A program made the translations under genes and the position numbers. Below, piece after piece: positions 21,672 to 32,735 of a DNA stretch of 64,000 bases (positions within the stretch are counted from its first letter, which is position 1; each line of letters opens with the position of its first letter). Source of the stretch: Theocolax elegans (lineage: Eukaryota; Arthropoda; Insecta; Hymenoptera; Cerocephalidae); the NCBI GenBank assembly GCA_026168455.1, contig CM047431.1:8950943-9014942 (forward strand), written 5' to 3'. The notes under the pieces are model-generated. The model had not been told where the DNA came from and made no database searches. It saw only the letters and a list, made by a program, of their open reading frames with translations.

Positions 21672-22690
21672 AAAAATTCCCTAAAAAACGGTTTTTTTAG
21701 GTCTTCCAAAGCAGGATACCCCCTCAAGGTTATTTTGGGCCTACCGATTTTAGACAGATAAGAATTCGAGGTTATCTTGCGCCAATATAAATAATGGAGG
21801 GAATATAAATAAGATTAAATTTGCAGGTCAGAACGCGCTAAAATAAAGAAATCTGATTGGTTAGTTTGAATTAACAACTGTAAAAAGAAAATGATATTTT
21901 ATATTATTTTAAAAAATAAAGAAATAAAACGTGAAAATTCAATAACAAAAAGATAATCACTATATCATAGAATAATTCTTATACAAAATTATATGTAGAT
22001 TTTGCGAATTTAACAAAATTATACATGATTTTTATTGGAAACGAAGGATCTTTATTATAGGTTATCTCGAGCGAACTTTACAGTATAAAAGGCGCGATGA
22101 AAGCAGCAAGAAGTCAGTTTTTCCATAGCAAGGCTCGATATAACAATTATACGTAAGCTCCTTCTTCGATTTGAGAATGTAGATATAAATGAAATAAACA
22201 TCAACAAGATACTTAAAAATGTTATATTGTTATATTTAATTTAAACAAATGGCAAATTGAATTCCAGTAATTGTGCACCAAAGCATTTCATAAAAAACTA
22301 CGCATTAAAGTGTGAGTTTATATTGAAATATAATGGTTGCACGTTACTTATCCGACACTCAAGAGTGTGCACTTAAATAAATATAGATCTCTCAGGACGT
22401 TATATTTATTACGAGTTGCATCTCTATCAATTCCATCAAGATAGTTGCGAAATCTATTTAACTACAATAAGTAGACTAGAGGATCGCACATCTTATTCAC
22501 TCCTATCTAACAAATATCAAATGAATATAAAGAAAAGTACTTGTATTTAAACGAGAAATAAAGAAGAAACTGCAGGTCCTTGCACTCAGTCAAAACAAGG
22601 ACCGTTACAGAGTATAGAACTATAAATTGAAACTGGTTGAACTGGTACAAAGAGGTTAAACACATTTTAAAGCTGCTAAATCAGTGAGTG
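21672..22690. other. AT-rich intron, nothing recognised
   Basis: No convincing gene. A few phrases recall other repeats in the window, without clear boundaries. Confidence 0.5.
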
Positions 22691-22786
22691 ACACAAAAAA
22701 AAAGTTAGGGAGATTTGCCCATATCTTATTTTTTTTCTACCATTGTTGGTTCAGAAGCTATCGTGCCGTTCCGGAACTTTTCAGAC

Positions 22787-22790
<4 letters not shown>
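22691..22790. mobile_element. mariner-type end
   Basis: GAACTTTTCAGACACCC followed by TATATA is the usual form of a mariner right end next to its TA target. I did not find the partner end. Confidence 0.4.

Positions 22791-22837
<47 letters not shown>
22791..22837. repeat. (TA)n microsatellite
   Basis: Uninterrupted TA dinucleotides that form the insertion target of the first solo LTR. Confidence 0.9.
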
Positions 22838-22840
<3 letters not shown>

Positions 22841-24141
22841 AACGGTCACGCTGAGTATTAGGGCATAGCGTCAAAGGCGAAATAAACTTGGAAATATGTA
22901 ATATAATTTATTTATTTATTAACAATAAAAAACGATTTGAGCGCCAGCCGCGTACGATCGCGGCGAATTTGTATAGATGCTCAGCTGCGTGCAAGCTGTG
23001 ACGACTTGCTGCGCGAAGGGAGAATGGATAAAGGGGGGCAAGGGGAAGCACACTAACTCCGAAGAGGAAGACGGTGCAACGGCTGTAACTGCTTGCACCA
23101 ACCTATGCGGCGTGGAGATCGTCTCCAGAAGTTGCTGCTCCTTGCGGCTCTTACACGCGCACATACACTCGAAATGGCCCGAAAATATATAGGCGATAGC
23201 GGTCGTGATATCGGCTGTTGCCTTGATGATGCAGCACCGATGAGCTCCCTCGAGCTTCGGCTCGTTCGCTACTTCGCTGCTCGAGCCCGACGTGCGCGCA
23301 CAGCTTCTTGCGTCGAGTCGTCCGTCGGTCGCCGTCGTCCCGCGCGCATCGTATAGTGAGTGCTTGCGGCCGTACAGACGCGAAGAGGACGACTTCATGG
23401 TGGCTGTTGCTTTTCACGGAGAGAACGGTGTTCCTGGCGATGCTGTCTACGAGGTAAATCTTTAATATCGTTCCGTTTATGTTTGTTCATCGGCTAATTG
23501 GTTCTCCCTGTTACAGATGTAGACGGGACGGCCGATACTCGGATCTTCGCTCTCCCTCACTCTCACTGCTCCCGATCAACTGGTGGGCGGCGGCCAACTG
23601 CTGCGGTGTTTACTGATTTCTACGTTGCTGCGGGGATTTCTGGCTGCTTCCTAGGTAAATAACTAACTCTCGAGGGAGTACTTCTTATTTATGATTAGCT
23701 AGTACTTGAGAGTTATAGTAATGTTATGGTTAACATAACCTCACTTGCCCATCCTTTCTTTGTATGTAGCTGTCAGTATTTGTGTGTAGCTACATGCTTC
23801 CTTGTGTCCTCTTAATCAAGATCACATCTGACTAATTATGTTCTTCAACTGCTTGGAGTCCTTTGCTGCTGCTCGGTACTGATCAGTGTGATATCTGAGC
23901 CATCCTATGCTGCTTGGTTTGGATACCTGGTACAATACCTCCTGGAAGTGTGATGCCTCTCCTGCGATGCTGCTATTACTGTGCTGCAAGTAAGGAAGTG
24001 TTGGGTATTTGGGATGGCTTGGGGTACGCTAGGTAGGTTTAGTATAGATGAAGTGTGTTTAGTGATGTGAGGGTAAGTAGGATAATTTAGGTTGGGACGC
24101 GCTCACTTAACTATTTGACAGGTACAAAGTACCGTGTTACA
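22838..24141. mobile_element. solo LTR in (TA)n, copy 1
   Basis: 1304 bases from TGTAACGGTCACG to ACCGTGTTACA, giving TG...CA ends with inverted TGTAAC/GTTACA. Both sides are ATAT. Gypsy-type retrotransposons of the 17.6/297 kind are known to prefer ATAT targets. Several overlapping frames on both strands exist but none encodes a recognisable protein. It is identical, as far as I can see, to copy 2 at 24180-25483. Confidence 0.75.
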
Positions 24142-24148
24142 ATATATA

Positions 24149-24179
<31 letters not shown>
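24142..24179. repeat. 38-bp TA-rich spacer between the two LTR copies
   Basis: ATATATATCTAT followed by TA dinucleotides. The same spacer start, ATATATATCTATATATAT, follows copy 2 at 25484, so the repeated unit is LTR plus spacer. Confidence 0.85.
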
Positions 24180-24182
<3 letters not shown>

Positions 24183-25483
24183 AACGGTCACGCTGAGTAT
24201 TAGGGCATAGCGTCAAAGGCGAAATAAACTTGGAAATATGTAATATAATTTATTTATTTATTAACAATAAAAAACGATTTGAGCGCCAGCCGCGTACGAT
24301 CGCGGCGAATTTGTATAGATGCTCAGCTGCGTGCAAGCTGTGACGACTTGCTGCGCGAAGGGAGAATGGATAAAGGGGGGCAAGGGGAAGCACACTAACT
24401 CCGAAGAGGAAGACGGTGCAACGGCTGTAACTGCTTGCACCAACCTATGCGGCGTGGAGATCGTCTCCAGAAGTTGCTGCTCCTTGCGGCTCTTACACGC
24501 GCACATACACTCGAAATGGCCCGAAAATATATAGGCGATAGCGGTCGTGATATCGGCTGTTGCCTTGATGATGCAGCACCGATGAGCTCCCTCGAGCTTC
24601 GGCTCGTTCGCTACTTCGCTGCTCGAGCCCGACGTGCGCGCACAGCTTCTTGCGTCGAGTCGTCCGTCGGTCGCCGTCGTCCCGCGCGCATCGTATAGTG
24701 AGTGCTTGCGGCCGTACAGACGCGAAGAGGACGACTTCATGGTGGCTGTTGCTTTTCACGGAGAGAACGGTGTTCCTGGCGATGCTGTCTACGAGGTAAA
24801 TCTTTAATATCGTTCCGTTTATGTTTGTTCATCGGCTAATTGGTTCTCCCTGTTACAGATGTAGACGGGACGGCCGATACTCGGATCTTCGCTCTCCCTC
24901 ACTCTCACTGCTCCCGATCAACTGGTGGGCGGCGGCCAACTGCTGCGGTGTTTACTGATTTCTACGTTGCTGCGGGGATTTCTGGCTGCTTCCTAGGTAA
25001 ATAACTAACTCTCGAGGGAGTACTTCTTATTTATGATTAGCTAGTACTTGAGAGTTATAGTAATGTTATGGTTAACATAACCTCACTTGCCCATCCTTTC
25101 TTTGTATGTAGCTGTCAGTATTTGTGTGTAGCTACATGCTTCCTTGTGTCCTCTTAATCAAGATCACATCTGACTAATTATGTTCTTCAACTGCTTGGAG
25201 TCCTTTGCTGCTGCTCGGTACTGATCAGTGTGATATCTGAGCCATCCTATGCTGCTTGGTTTGGATACCTGGTACAATACCTCCTGGAAGTGTGATGCCT
25301 CTCCTGCGATGCTGCTATTACTGTGCTGCAAGTAAGGAAGTGTTGGGTATTTGGGATGGCTTGGGGTACGCTAGGTAGGTTTAGTATAGATGAAGTGTGT
25401 TTAGTGATGTGAGGGTAAGTAGGATAATTTAGGTTGGGACGCGCTCACTTAACTATTTGACAGGTACAAAGTACCGTGTTACA
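24180..25483. mobile_element. solo LTR in (TA)n, copy 2
   Basis: A second 1304-base copy exactly 1342 bases downstream of the first, in the same orientation, with no internal retrotransposon sequence between them. Confidence 0.75.
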
Positions 25484-25490
25484 ATATATA

Positions 25491-25521
<31 letters not shown>

Positions 25522-25525
<4 letters not shown>

Positions 25526-26159
25526 CAATATAGGATATATAATTCATGGACGTTAACACATATTCTCTACTTTCATCGAAATCTTTTCTGGTAAACAAAA
25601 GTTTGTAACGAACTTTCTAAATCTTCGACGTACAGTATGATTTTAGTTTGCTGGGTTGAATTTCTAGTTTATTGTCGCAGTGATTTTAGATTTGTGAACA
25701 AAAAAATAAATTAAAAAGTGGCAGAGAATGATGTGCTGAGGGTGGCCCAAGGTTGAGTCGACCGAAAAAAAGACTATCACTACATAAACATAAAAATGAA
25801 GAAGTGACAGCAACAAGCGCATTTGCGAAAAAAGTTAAATTGAATGCTGTTTTTTTCAACAGTTGCAACATTAGTCAAGTTTAAAACGAGCAAAGTGCAA
25901 AGTACCTAAATACATTCCTTCTAGTGAAAGAATTGAAGGTAGGCATATATAATGAATAACAGATTTGCATTCGCAATGTGTTTTACGTTGTTACTGCTAA
26001 ACTTCATGGTGCTACTTTCACAATGAATAAGAATATTAAATAAGAACTTTGTGCAACTGAAACTAAAAAAGGTAAAAAAGTAAAACTGACTCAAAGCCTT
26101 GTCACGAAAAATGCGATGAATCATGGTGCTAATGGAATAAAACTGAAGCTGCAAAAACT
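25522..26159. other. no intact gene; possible flank of a Kolobok-like relic
   Basis: AT-rich sequence leading into the transposase fragment at 26160. Nothing else recognised. Confidence 0.4.
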
Positions 26160-26500
26160 TTGTCATCCTTTAAATACAATTACTCTGCACTTCCAGATGA
26201 TGTTTTAGAAGCGATTAAGCATGTGTACGAATATTTGAATTTACTTAGTATAAAATCAGATAGCCGTACTTCAACGATCGTCGAAATTGCTGCGTATGTA
26301 GCAGTATGTACTTTTAATGAAGGAAGCACTGCTTATCTTACCATCAAGTAAGGAATGGGAAACAGACGATTTGTGGATCAACTTATACAATACTTATAAC
26401 AATAGACTAAAGAAGGCAGAATCCAGCGTAGACAGGAGCAAAAAAAATGCCCTAAATGTCTTGGATGCTGGTGACAGAATATGGACCTGGTATTGATGAT
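26160..26500 (+). pseudogene. Kolobok/Mutator-like transposase fragment, second copy
   Basis: The frame reads LPDDVLEAIKHVYEYLN and then VEIAAYVAVCTFNEGSTAYL, matching VEIAAYMTAGMFNEGYSAVL at 19780. After a stop near 26350, other frames give KEGRIQRRQEQK and YGPGIDD, equivalent to the KEARTARR and YGAGI segments of the first copy. At least two frame breaks, so dead. Confidence 0.55.
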
Positions 26501-27059
26501 TCACTATCATTTTTAAGCGTTTAAAACTTTAAATCGATTTTTCCAACAACGTTTTTTTCGCAGTCGCCGAACGCGTTGCAAAATAACTACTGAACCAATC
26601 GTTTTGAAAATTTGTACATATATTCTATTCATAACTAGCTCTAAAATAATATCGAGTTTATGTATTTTATTTGTTGCGTTTTACAATAACAAATAGATCA
26701 TTTTGCAAAAATCGATCTTATTTACGTCTACAAAGCAAGGCGTAAAAGCGGAATTTCACGCCCACTGCATCACAATAATAATTTATTATAATTAATATTT
26801 TATTTCGTATAGTTATTTAACTGTAAGACCAAAATCATTCTGTTACACTTTATAAAAAAATTAAATTCGCCCTTAAAGGGAGCTAAAGTTGCGTCCTTCA
26901 TTGTTAGAAAAAATTAAAAAAACAATATACGTGTGCTTTAAACAACACGAAAGATACTTCTATTAGCTATACCGCTTTGGTATTTATTTTGTGGAAAATT
27001 ACAATATAAAGGTGTGTAATGAAATCTGAACGACAGTCATTTTGAGGTTAAGTTTCGAC
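26501..27059. other. AT-rich intron, nothing recognised
   Basis: No gene or clear repeat ends. Confidence 0.5.
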
Positions 27060-27265
27060 GCGTAAACAAGCCTTTACAAAATAGTTTAAGGGTAGATCAG
27101 CTAGTGTTAAAATTGAAAAAAGCTATTCAATATTAATAATAATTAATTATGTTTCATAACAATTAAAAACATTTCTTAACTTTTTGAACAAATTATATTA
27201 TTTATTCATTACATTTATTCGACGAAGCTCACTTGGGCTGTAATATTATATTCATTATTAAGCAC

Positions 27266-27300
27266 CTGAAGAGGTCTGCAAACCTAACAGACGAAACGTT
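27266..27300 (+). ncRNA. hammerhead-like ribozyme motif
   Basis: CTGAAGA (27266-27272), one extra G, stem GTCTG/CAGAC (27274-27278 with 27288-27292), GAAA (27293-27296), then CGTT. Same layout as the motifs at 14083 and 13242 but with a different stem sequence that still pairs. Confidence 0.5.
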
Positions 27301-27574
27301 GTGCACTTACATAAATAAATTGGATTTATTTATTATTGACCCTCAAGAATCGACTATTTACTAATAAATTATATTATTATTAACTTTTATTTAAAATATG
27401 TTGACCAATTTAAACGTTACAAAACTATTTTAATTAATTATAATACTCCGTACTCTGATTCTTTTCCATAATGAATTTTCCGCAGAATATCTCAGGAACC
27501 ATTTCATCGAACAGGCTGAAATTTTTTTCAGATTATTTTAACGTTGCTCTTTTTATGCTCTCAAATCGATGATA

Positions 27575-27735
27575 ATGAGCGACGGAGATCATACGATGTC
27601 TTTGTTAAGAAAGCACTTGGTGAAAATACATTTTCCAGTGGTGCTTGTATCAATTGGTCGGGGCCGGGAAACATACCTGGGACCTCCAGTTTATGAGTCC
27701 GACGCCCTAACCGATCGAGCCATCGTAAGCCTCAG
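27575..27735 (-). mobile_element. tRNA-derived SINE, older copy
   Basis: On the minus strand a tRNA-like head (A box TGGCTCGATCGGTTAGGG, anticodon loop CTCATAA, decayed B box GGTATGTTTCCC) leads into a core with ACAAGCACCACTG and a gap, ending near CGTCGCTCATTATC. Same family as 35161-35351. The poly-A tail and target duplication are no longer clear. Confidence 0.7.
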
Positions 27736-28525
27736 GCTCAAATTTTAATAGTAACTTTTAAATATGATTTTAGTCCACTTGAGTGGAACAGACTGTGTTA
27801 ACATTGTAATAAACAATCATTATTAACAAATTAATTTAAAAAATTGCAAAATTATATAAAAAACAGCTCAATATTTTGGTTGAAAAGAATTTATTGTTGG
27901 TTTAAAAATTGTTAAAATGTGAAGAATTTATTGATCTCTACTAACAAGTTGTAATAAAAAACCTTTGCCGACGTCTTGGACGTGTTTTCGCTGTCCCCTT
28001 TCAAGGTACCGATAATGTGTAGAAACAACACCACAAATTAAATATTTTGGAACGATCGATCAACCGCACAATCTATCACACATAGTCGAAGGTCCACGCA
28101 AAATCCAGACGACCTCCCCGAAGGGAGTCCAAAATAATTAAGATGTAGTGTTGTCTCTAAATATTATCGTTGCCTTGAAAAGTTTTTTATTATAACTTGT
28201 TCATAGAGATAATAAATTCTTCACATTTTAAACTAAATAATTTTTTTATATGAACATTTAGACCTTTATTGAAATTCTGCTCCGCTTAAGTGGTTCCTGA
28301 GATATCCTGCGGTAAGAGTATCATAATTGATTAAAATAGTTGTATGACATTTAAATTGGTCAAAAAATTATAAATAAAAGTTGATAATAATATGATTTGC
28401 TTAAAAAGTTAAGAAATGTTTTCAAATGTTATTAAAAATAATTATTAATTGTTAATATTGAATAGCTTTTTTCAATTTTAAAACTATCTGGTATCTTTAA
28501 ACTGTTTTGTAAAGATTCCTTAAAG

Positions 28526-29929
28526 ATAAACTTGAATTAATTGAAATTACTTACGGTACATGAAAAACACATAGGTAATTGTAAAGCTGAGTTACTATGA
28601 GAATTCACTACAACTTCTTATAGTGTTAATATATTCATGTTAGACTTTGAACATGGCCTTTTTTAATATGTTTTCATAAACAAATGAATAAAATTTTCCA
28701 GCTCTCTACATCAATAATTTAGTTGGTTTGAGTTGACAGTTTATGTTTGTTGCGATTAATAATTAAAATCAAATCATCAGGCCCTTTCTTATGTTTTTAA
28801 AAACCGCATACATTTTTCAAGAATTTTAATTCAACACTTTAAATATAAATGGGTTGAAATGTATTCCTGTAATTTGAGTTTGACATCCCTTTCCTTCATA
28901 AAAGCCATTTGATGTCAATACCATGTACTATAAGGACTACGTCAAGATCTCATAAATGTATCTTTTCTTGAAGTAGTAAATCTGATTGTTACTAACAGAG
29001 CAAGAAATGTTAATTATTATATTTATTTTATAATATGTAGTATTTAAAGTAAAATTAAAATACAGAAGAACTAGAATATTTAAAAACTGATTATTTTGCA
29101 AAATTTGGAATGTATATTTAAAATCTACATCTTTAAAGACATTAGCACCGAAAATATGTAATTTTTTGTGTAAATTTTTTAAAGTTATTGTTTCATATAT
29201 ACTTGCAACTTTGTACATTATATAATTGTAATTTGCATTCAATATTATATGTCATTAAATAAATGAAATAATTAACAATTGTCGCTCGATGGATAATGAT
29301 CGGCTATGTCAGCACATTACCTATATAAATCATTTTGTTAAATCATAAAATAAACTAAAATTTTTATAGTTTAATACAAAAGACTACAAGTCCAGAAAAA
29401 GAAGAGATGAGAATTCTTCTAAAATTTTACAAATGCTACTGTATGACAGATTTAATGTAACAAATATTTTAAACTAAAATGCTTCATCTCTTTGCCTCTT
29501 GAACCAATTGTGTGAAACTAAGTATCAAAGAATGTTGTATGAAGTAGCATTAATGATCTTTTCCATTTTCATGACCAGGGCAATGAAGCGTTTGTTATTA
29601 AAAACTTATGTCGCGATAAAAAGTGAGACTGTTCTGGCACATAATACATTTTTTTATTTTAAATATATAAAATAATGATTATATATTAAATTTGTTCTCT
29701 CTTCTTGTTAATATAATTGCGGTACATTCATCACGATTTTTATTATGAAAATATTTCTATTATTATTTTTAATTAATTTATGATTTAAATATGCCACAAT
29801 AAATAATAATGCACTTAAATTTATAAAAGTCATAAGTACGATAAAAAATAAAATATTGATTTGTTCCATTCATTTTAACAATATTTTTAGAGAAGAAAGT
29901 ATCTTATGTGTATCCGATCTCAACAAACA
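28526..29929. other. AT-rich intron, nothing recognised
   Basis: No gene, RNA or repeat boundary that I can support. Confidence 0.5.
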
Positions 29930-30118
29930 TCAATAGCGGACAATATTTGTAAAATTAAATTTAAAGTTAAATAAACCTATAAAGTAAGACAGGAGAGAGG
30001 CAATATCATAATGACGGGAATCAAATAGTGATATAAGTAAAACAAAATTTCGGACCTCAAAGGAGTTGCTAGGATTTCTCAAGGACAGGAAATTGGTGAT
30101 ATAGGTACGTCCTGCTAC

Positions 30119-30332
30119 CTTGATATTACGTCCACCAATCATGACACCATTCATTTGTTCAAGTGCTAGTTGTGCTGCTTCTGGTATCTCGTACTCAACA
30201 AATGCAAAGCCTTTGTGTTTCTGCGTCACTGGATCCCATGACATATTGATAGACTTGATAGGACCAAAAGGCAAAAATGCTTGTCTTATAGTGTCTTCTT
30301 TTAATTCAAAACTGATGCTACCTACATAAACC
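30119..30332 (-). CDS. hfp: half pint / PUF60 exon carrying RRM1
   Basis: Internal exon encoding the first RNA recognition motif of Half pint/PUF60. RNP2 is VYVGSI at the start and RNP1 is KGFAFVEY, followed by [15 protein letters not shown] and GGRNIK, as in PUF60 proteins from flies to vertebrates. The acceptor is TTTTTAACAG at 30333 and above, and the donor is ATCAAG|GTAGCA at 30119/30118. Length is 214 nt: one base completing a split codon, then 71 codons, ending in phase 0. The next exon at 2103-2589 starts in phase 0 with VVGRPSN, as expected. The upstream exon encoding the N-terminal region was not found in the window. Confidence 0.93.
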
Positions 30333-30806
30333 CTGTTAAAAATAAAATATTATAATTAATTTTGTGAATACACATTATATAAAACAAAATCGTATTAGAA
30401 GGTAATAATATATGTCTCTATCATACAAAAAAATGTTTTCTGTACGCCATACTAGACCCATTCATTTATATGTTTTTCGGATCGCTGAATCCGAATCCGG
30501 AGTCAGTTTGGCCCACTACTTCAGAATTATGGTCAATTCAAGGTAAAATTGAGAACAAACGGTTCAAGTGGATAAAAATACCATGCATTTATGTTTTTTC
30601 GGTCGCTGAATCCGAATCCGGATTACAATATGATAATCGCTGTTTCAGCATGCAATACGATGCTAATAAAACATTTTTAGATAAATTAATACAGAAATTT
30701 AACGCAAAAACGAAATAATATTAAATATTATTTCTTAAATTAATATTATTGAGTTCGAAATAATAGTTTGGTTGAAACTTCTATTTTTTATTATTACTTT
30801 ATACCT
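30333..30806. other. hfp intron with repeated CGCTGAATCCGAATCCGG phrase
   Basis: CGCTGAATCCGAATCCGG occurs at about 30483 and 30605, and a variant at 50047. A small frame across it is not recognisable. The stretch AATATGATAATCGCTGTTTC (30627) recurs in reverse at about 32145, on the other side of the LTR. Confidence 0.45.
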
Positions 30807-31854
30807 TGTAACAGTTTGGTTGCCGCGCGGATGTTTATTTTAATATCGCGGCTGCTCAGCGGTACGGTTAAACTTACCGTATTTAAATAAACATATTTTT
30901 CTCGCGATGCGGCGACGGTTACCTGTCCGTTCTACCAAATCTGTTAAATGTTAATCTGAAACCGAGTTACTGTTTCAGATAACAACCAGGTAACATTCAA
31001 ATCTGAAATTGACCGCGAAACAGGGATATCGCGTCGAGCACTTGTTAACCAGAAATATACGAGTTCTTAGGATTACGGAAGGAATCGTACGTGGGTTAAA
31101 TTCAATTAATCGAACACCGGATTGAATTCTAATAATAATATGAGTTTATTGAAATAAAGATAAAGAAAGATAACAAATAAAATATTTGATTGTCGCCGAA
31201 GTCTACGCTTTTATTACAAGTCGGTAAACGGCCGACTTGTAGAGAGAGGGGAAGAAAATATCGCGAACTAAAATAGTATATTTAGTCAACGGGACTGGTA
31301 TAAAGAAACACGATTATTTACTAAGTGCGAATAAAAACACGATCGCGTGAAGTGGTACCACTTACTTTGTACGCTGCTGTAGTCGTTGGTAAACAACGAC
31401 CAGCCGATCGGTTGCTTTCTCTCTCTCTCACTGTCGCTGCGGTGTCGGACAGATTGTCCGCTCGCCCGTGCACCGGGGTTGTGTGGCTGCAGGCAGATGC
31501 ACGGTGTTGCACCACTCACTGCAAATGCAGGATCGGCCTGCAGTCGAAACACACACACAAAACGCACGGTAAATCACAACACGGCGAAGCTAAACACGGG
31601 ACGCGGGGGGATCACACCTGTCGCGTAAGAAGGTGGCTATCACTCTATCCAGTGCGCGCGAATCTCCCCCTTACCTCTCTAATGAGGTGCGTGCGCGAAT
31701 CTTTCGCGCGCGAAGTTGATCCCGCCCGTGTAGCCACGACAAACCGAGCCGAGCTGAATCTCGCCGGCTCGAACCGATGCGAACATTATGATACTGTTCG
31801 CTCGTGTTGCTCGAATTCGTCAAACGGTGAGGTAAACAGTACCTTACCGTTACA
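30807..31854. mobile_element. solo LTR with ACCT target duplication
   Basis: 1048 bases from TGTAACAGTTTGG to CTTACCGTTACA, flanked by ACCT at 30803-30806 and 31855-31858. The LTR-style ends and 4-bp duplication are clear. It is GC-rich and has overlapping frames but no recognisable protein. A related, inverted copy lies at about 61112-61947. Confidence 0.85.
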
Positions 31855-32170
31855 ACCTATTGTTACTTTTATTATTTAAATATATTTAATCCGGACGATT
31901 TTAATAATATATAATTCTATAATAAAAATTAGTAAAATAAATTTTAATTCATTAAAATTTAAATCATTAATCATGATCTGCAACTCTTCATATCATATAT
32001 ATATATATCCTATATGTAATATATCAATCTAATATAAAATTTAATTAATCATAATAAATTTATTCAACGTTTTTTAAATTATTTATGATAAAATCATTTA
32101 AAAAATGTTAAATATCTGAATCGCATAATCGTATTGCATGCTGAAACAGCGATTATCATATTGTGATATT
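31855..32170. other. AT-rich sequence, nothing recognised
   Basis: Contains a short (TA)n near 31996 and the inverted partner of the 30627 phrase. No gene. Confidence 0.45.
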
Positions 32171-32174
32171 GATA

Positions 32175-32350
32175 TAAAATGGCATTGCATTTACTCTCGA
32201 GTTAGATTTCTCTTGCACGGACATTCGAGTTAGGTTTATGTTGAACTGACTTTTGAATAAGATTTGTTTTGAAGCAAGCCTCGAGTTAAATTTATATTAA
32301 ATTTTCGCTGAGTTAGATTTGTATTGAATTTACTCCTGAGTTAGAATGAT
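32175..32350. repeat. degenerate tandem repeat, about 38-bp unit
   Basis: Five diverged copies of a unit starting GAGTTAGATTTRTATTGAA follow one another. Confidence 0.6.
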
Positions 32351-32499
32351 ATTGTTGGGAGGCGTCGAGTTGCGCATGTGCTTCCACGCTAAGTAAACAA
32401 TACAAAGTACAGACTAAGCGCGTCACGCACTCTAGCGGCGAAATTGGTACTAAGATAACTTTGTCAATAATATAAACTATTTATTTTTTGTCAATATTA

Positions 32500-32735
32500 T
32501 GTAAAACCCAAATACAGAAGCACTAGATAATGATGTAATATGTCTTTCTACAAAGTTCCAGATCAATACAACAAGGACACCCTAAAAAATTTCTGCACGG
32601 AAAAATGACTATTTTTTACGTGCAAACTTTTTTTAGGGTGTCCTTCACATATTAACTTCAAACTTCGTATAAATGCGTATTATGTGATTATCTAGCGTTT
32701 CTATATTTGCGTTTTGCAAATAAAACCATAATATG
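32500..32735. mobile_element. small foldback (MITE-like) element
   Basis: Two arms of about 105 bases mirror each other: AAGGACACCCTAAAAAA at 32571 pairs with TTTTTTAGGGTGTCCTT at 32630, and the pairing continues outward through the CTAGATAAT stretches. No coding capacity and no clear target duplication. Confidence 0.6.

Larger units (their letters stand above)
27060..28525. mobile_element. inverted-repeat element with SINE and Penelope debris inside
   Basis: Sequences at 27060-27210, 27370-27530 and 27895-27975 recur in reverse between 28525 and 28150, for example TATCTCAGGAACCA at 27488 and its complement near 28300. The left arm is longer because it carries a Penelope-type fragment (about 27230-27355) and a SINE (27575-27735). 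No coding sequence. The superfamily is unclear. Confidence 0.55.
2590..30118 (-). other. hfp: 27.5 kb hfp intron packed with mobile elements
   Basis: Bounded by the RRM1 exon donor (ATCAAG|GTAGCA at 30119/30118) and the RRM2 exon acceptor. Both sides are phase 0, so the spliced product reads continuously from RRM1 into RRM2. All features between these coordinates are intronic on the minus strand of hfp. Confidence 0.85.

Noticed and set aside
22919..24740. Duplicated 159-codon minus-strand frames and overlapping plus-strand frames
   Set aside because: They lie within non-coding LTRs, overlap on both strands, and resemble no protein; their conservation is due to the duplication.
31325..31879. 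184-codon plus-strand frame
   Set aside because: It runs across the GC-rich solo LTR and over its boundary, with no recognisable motif.
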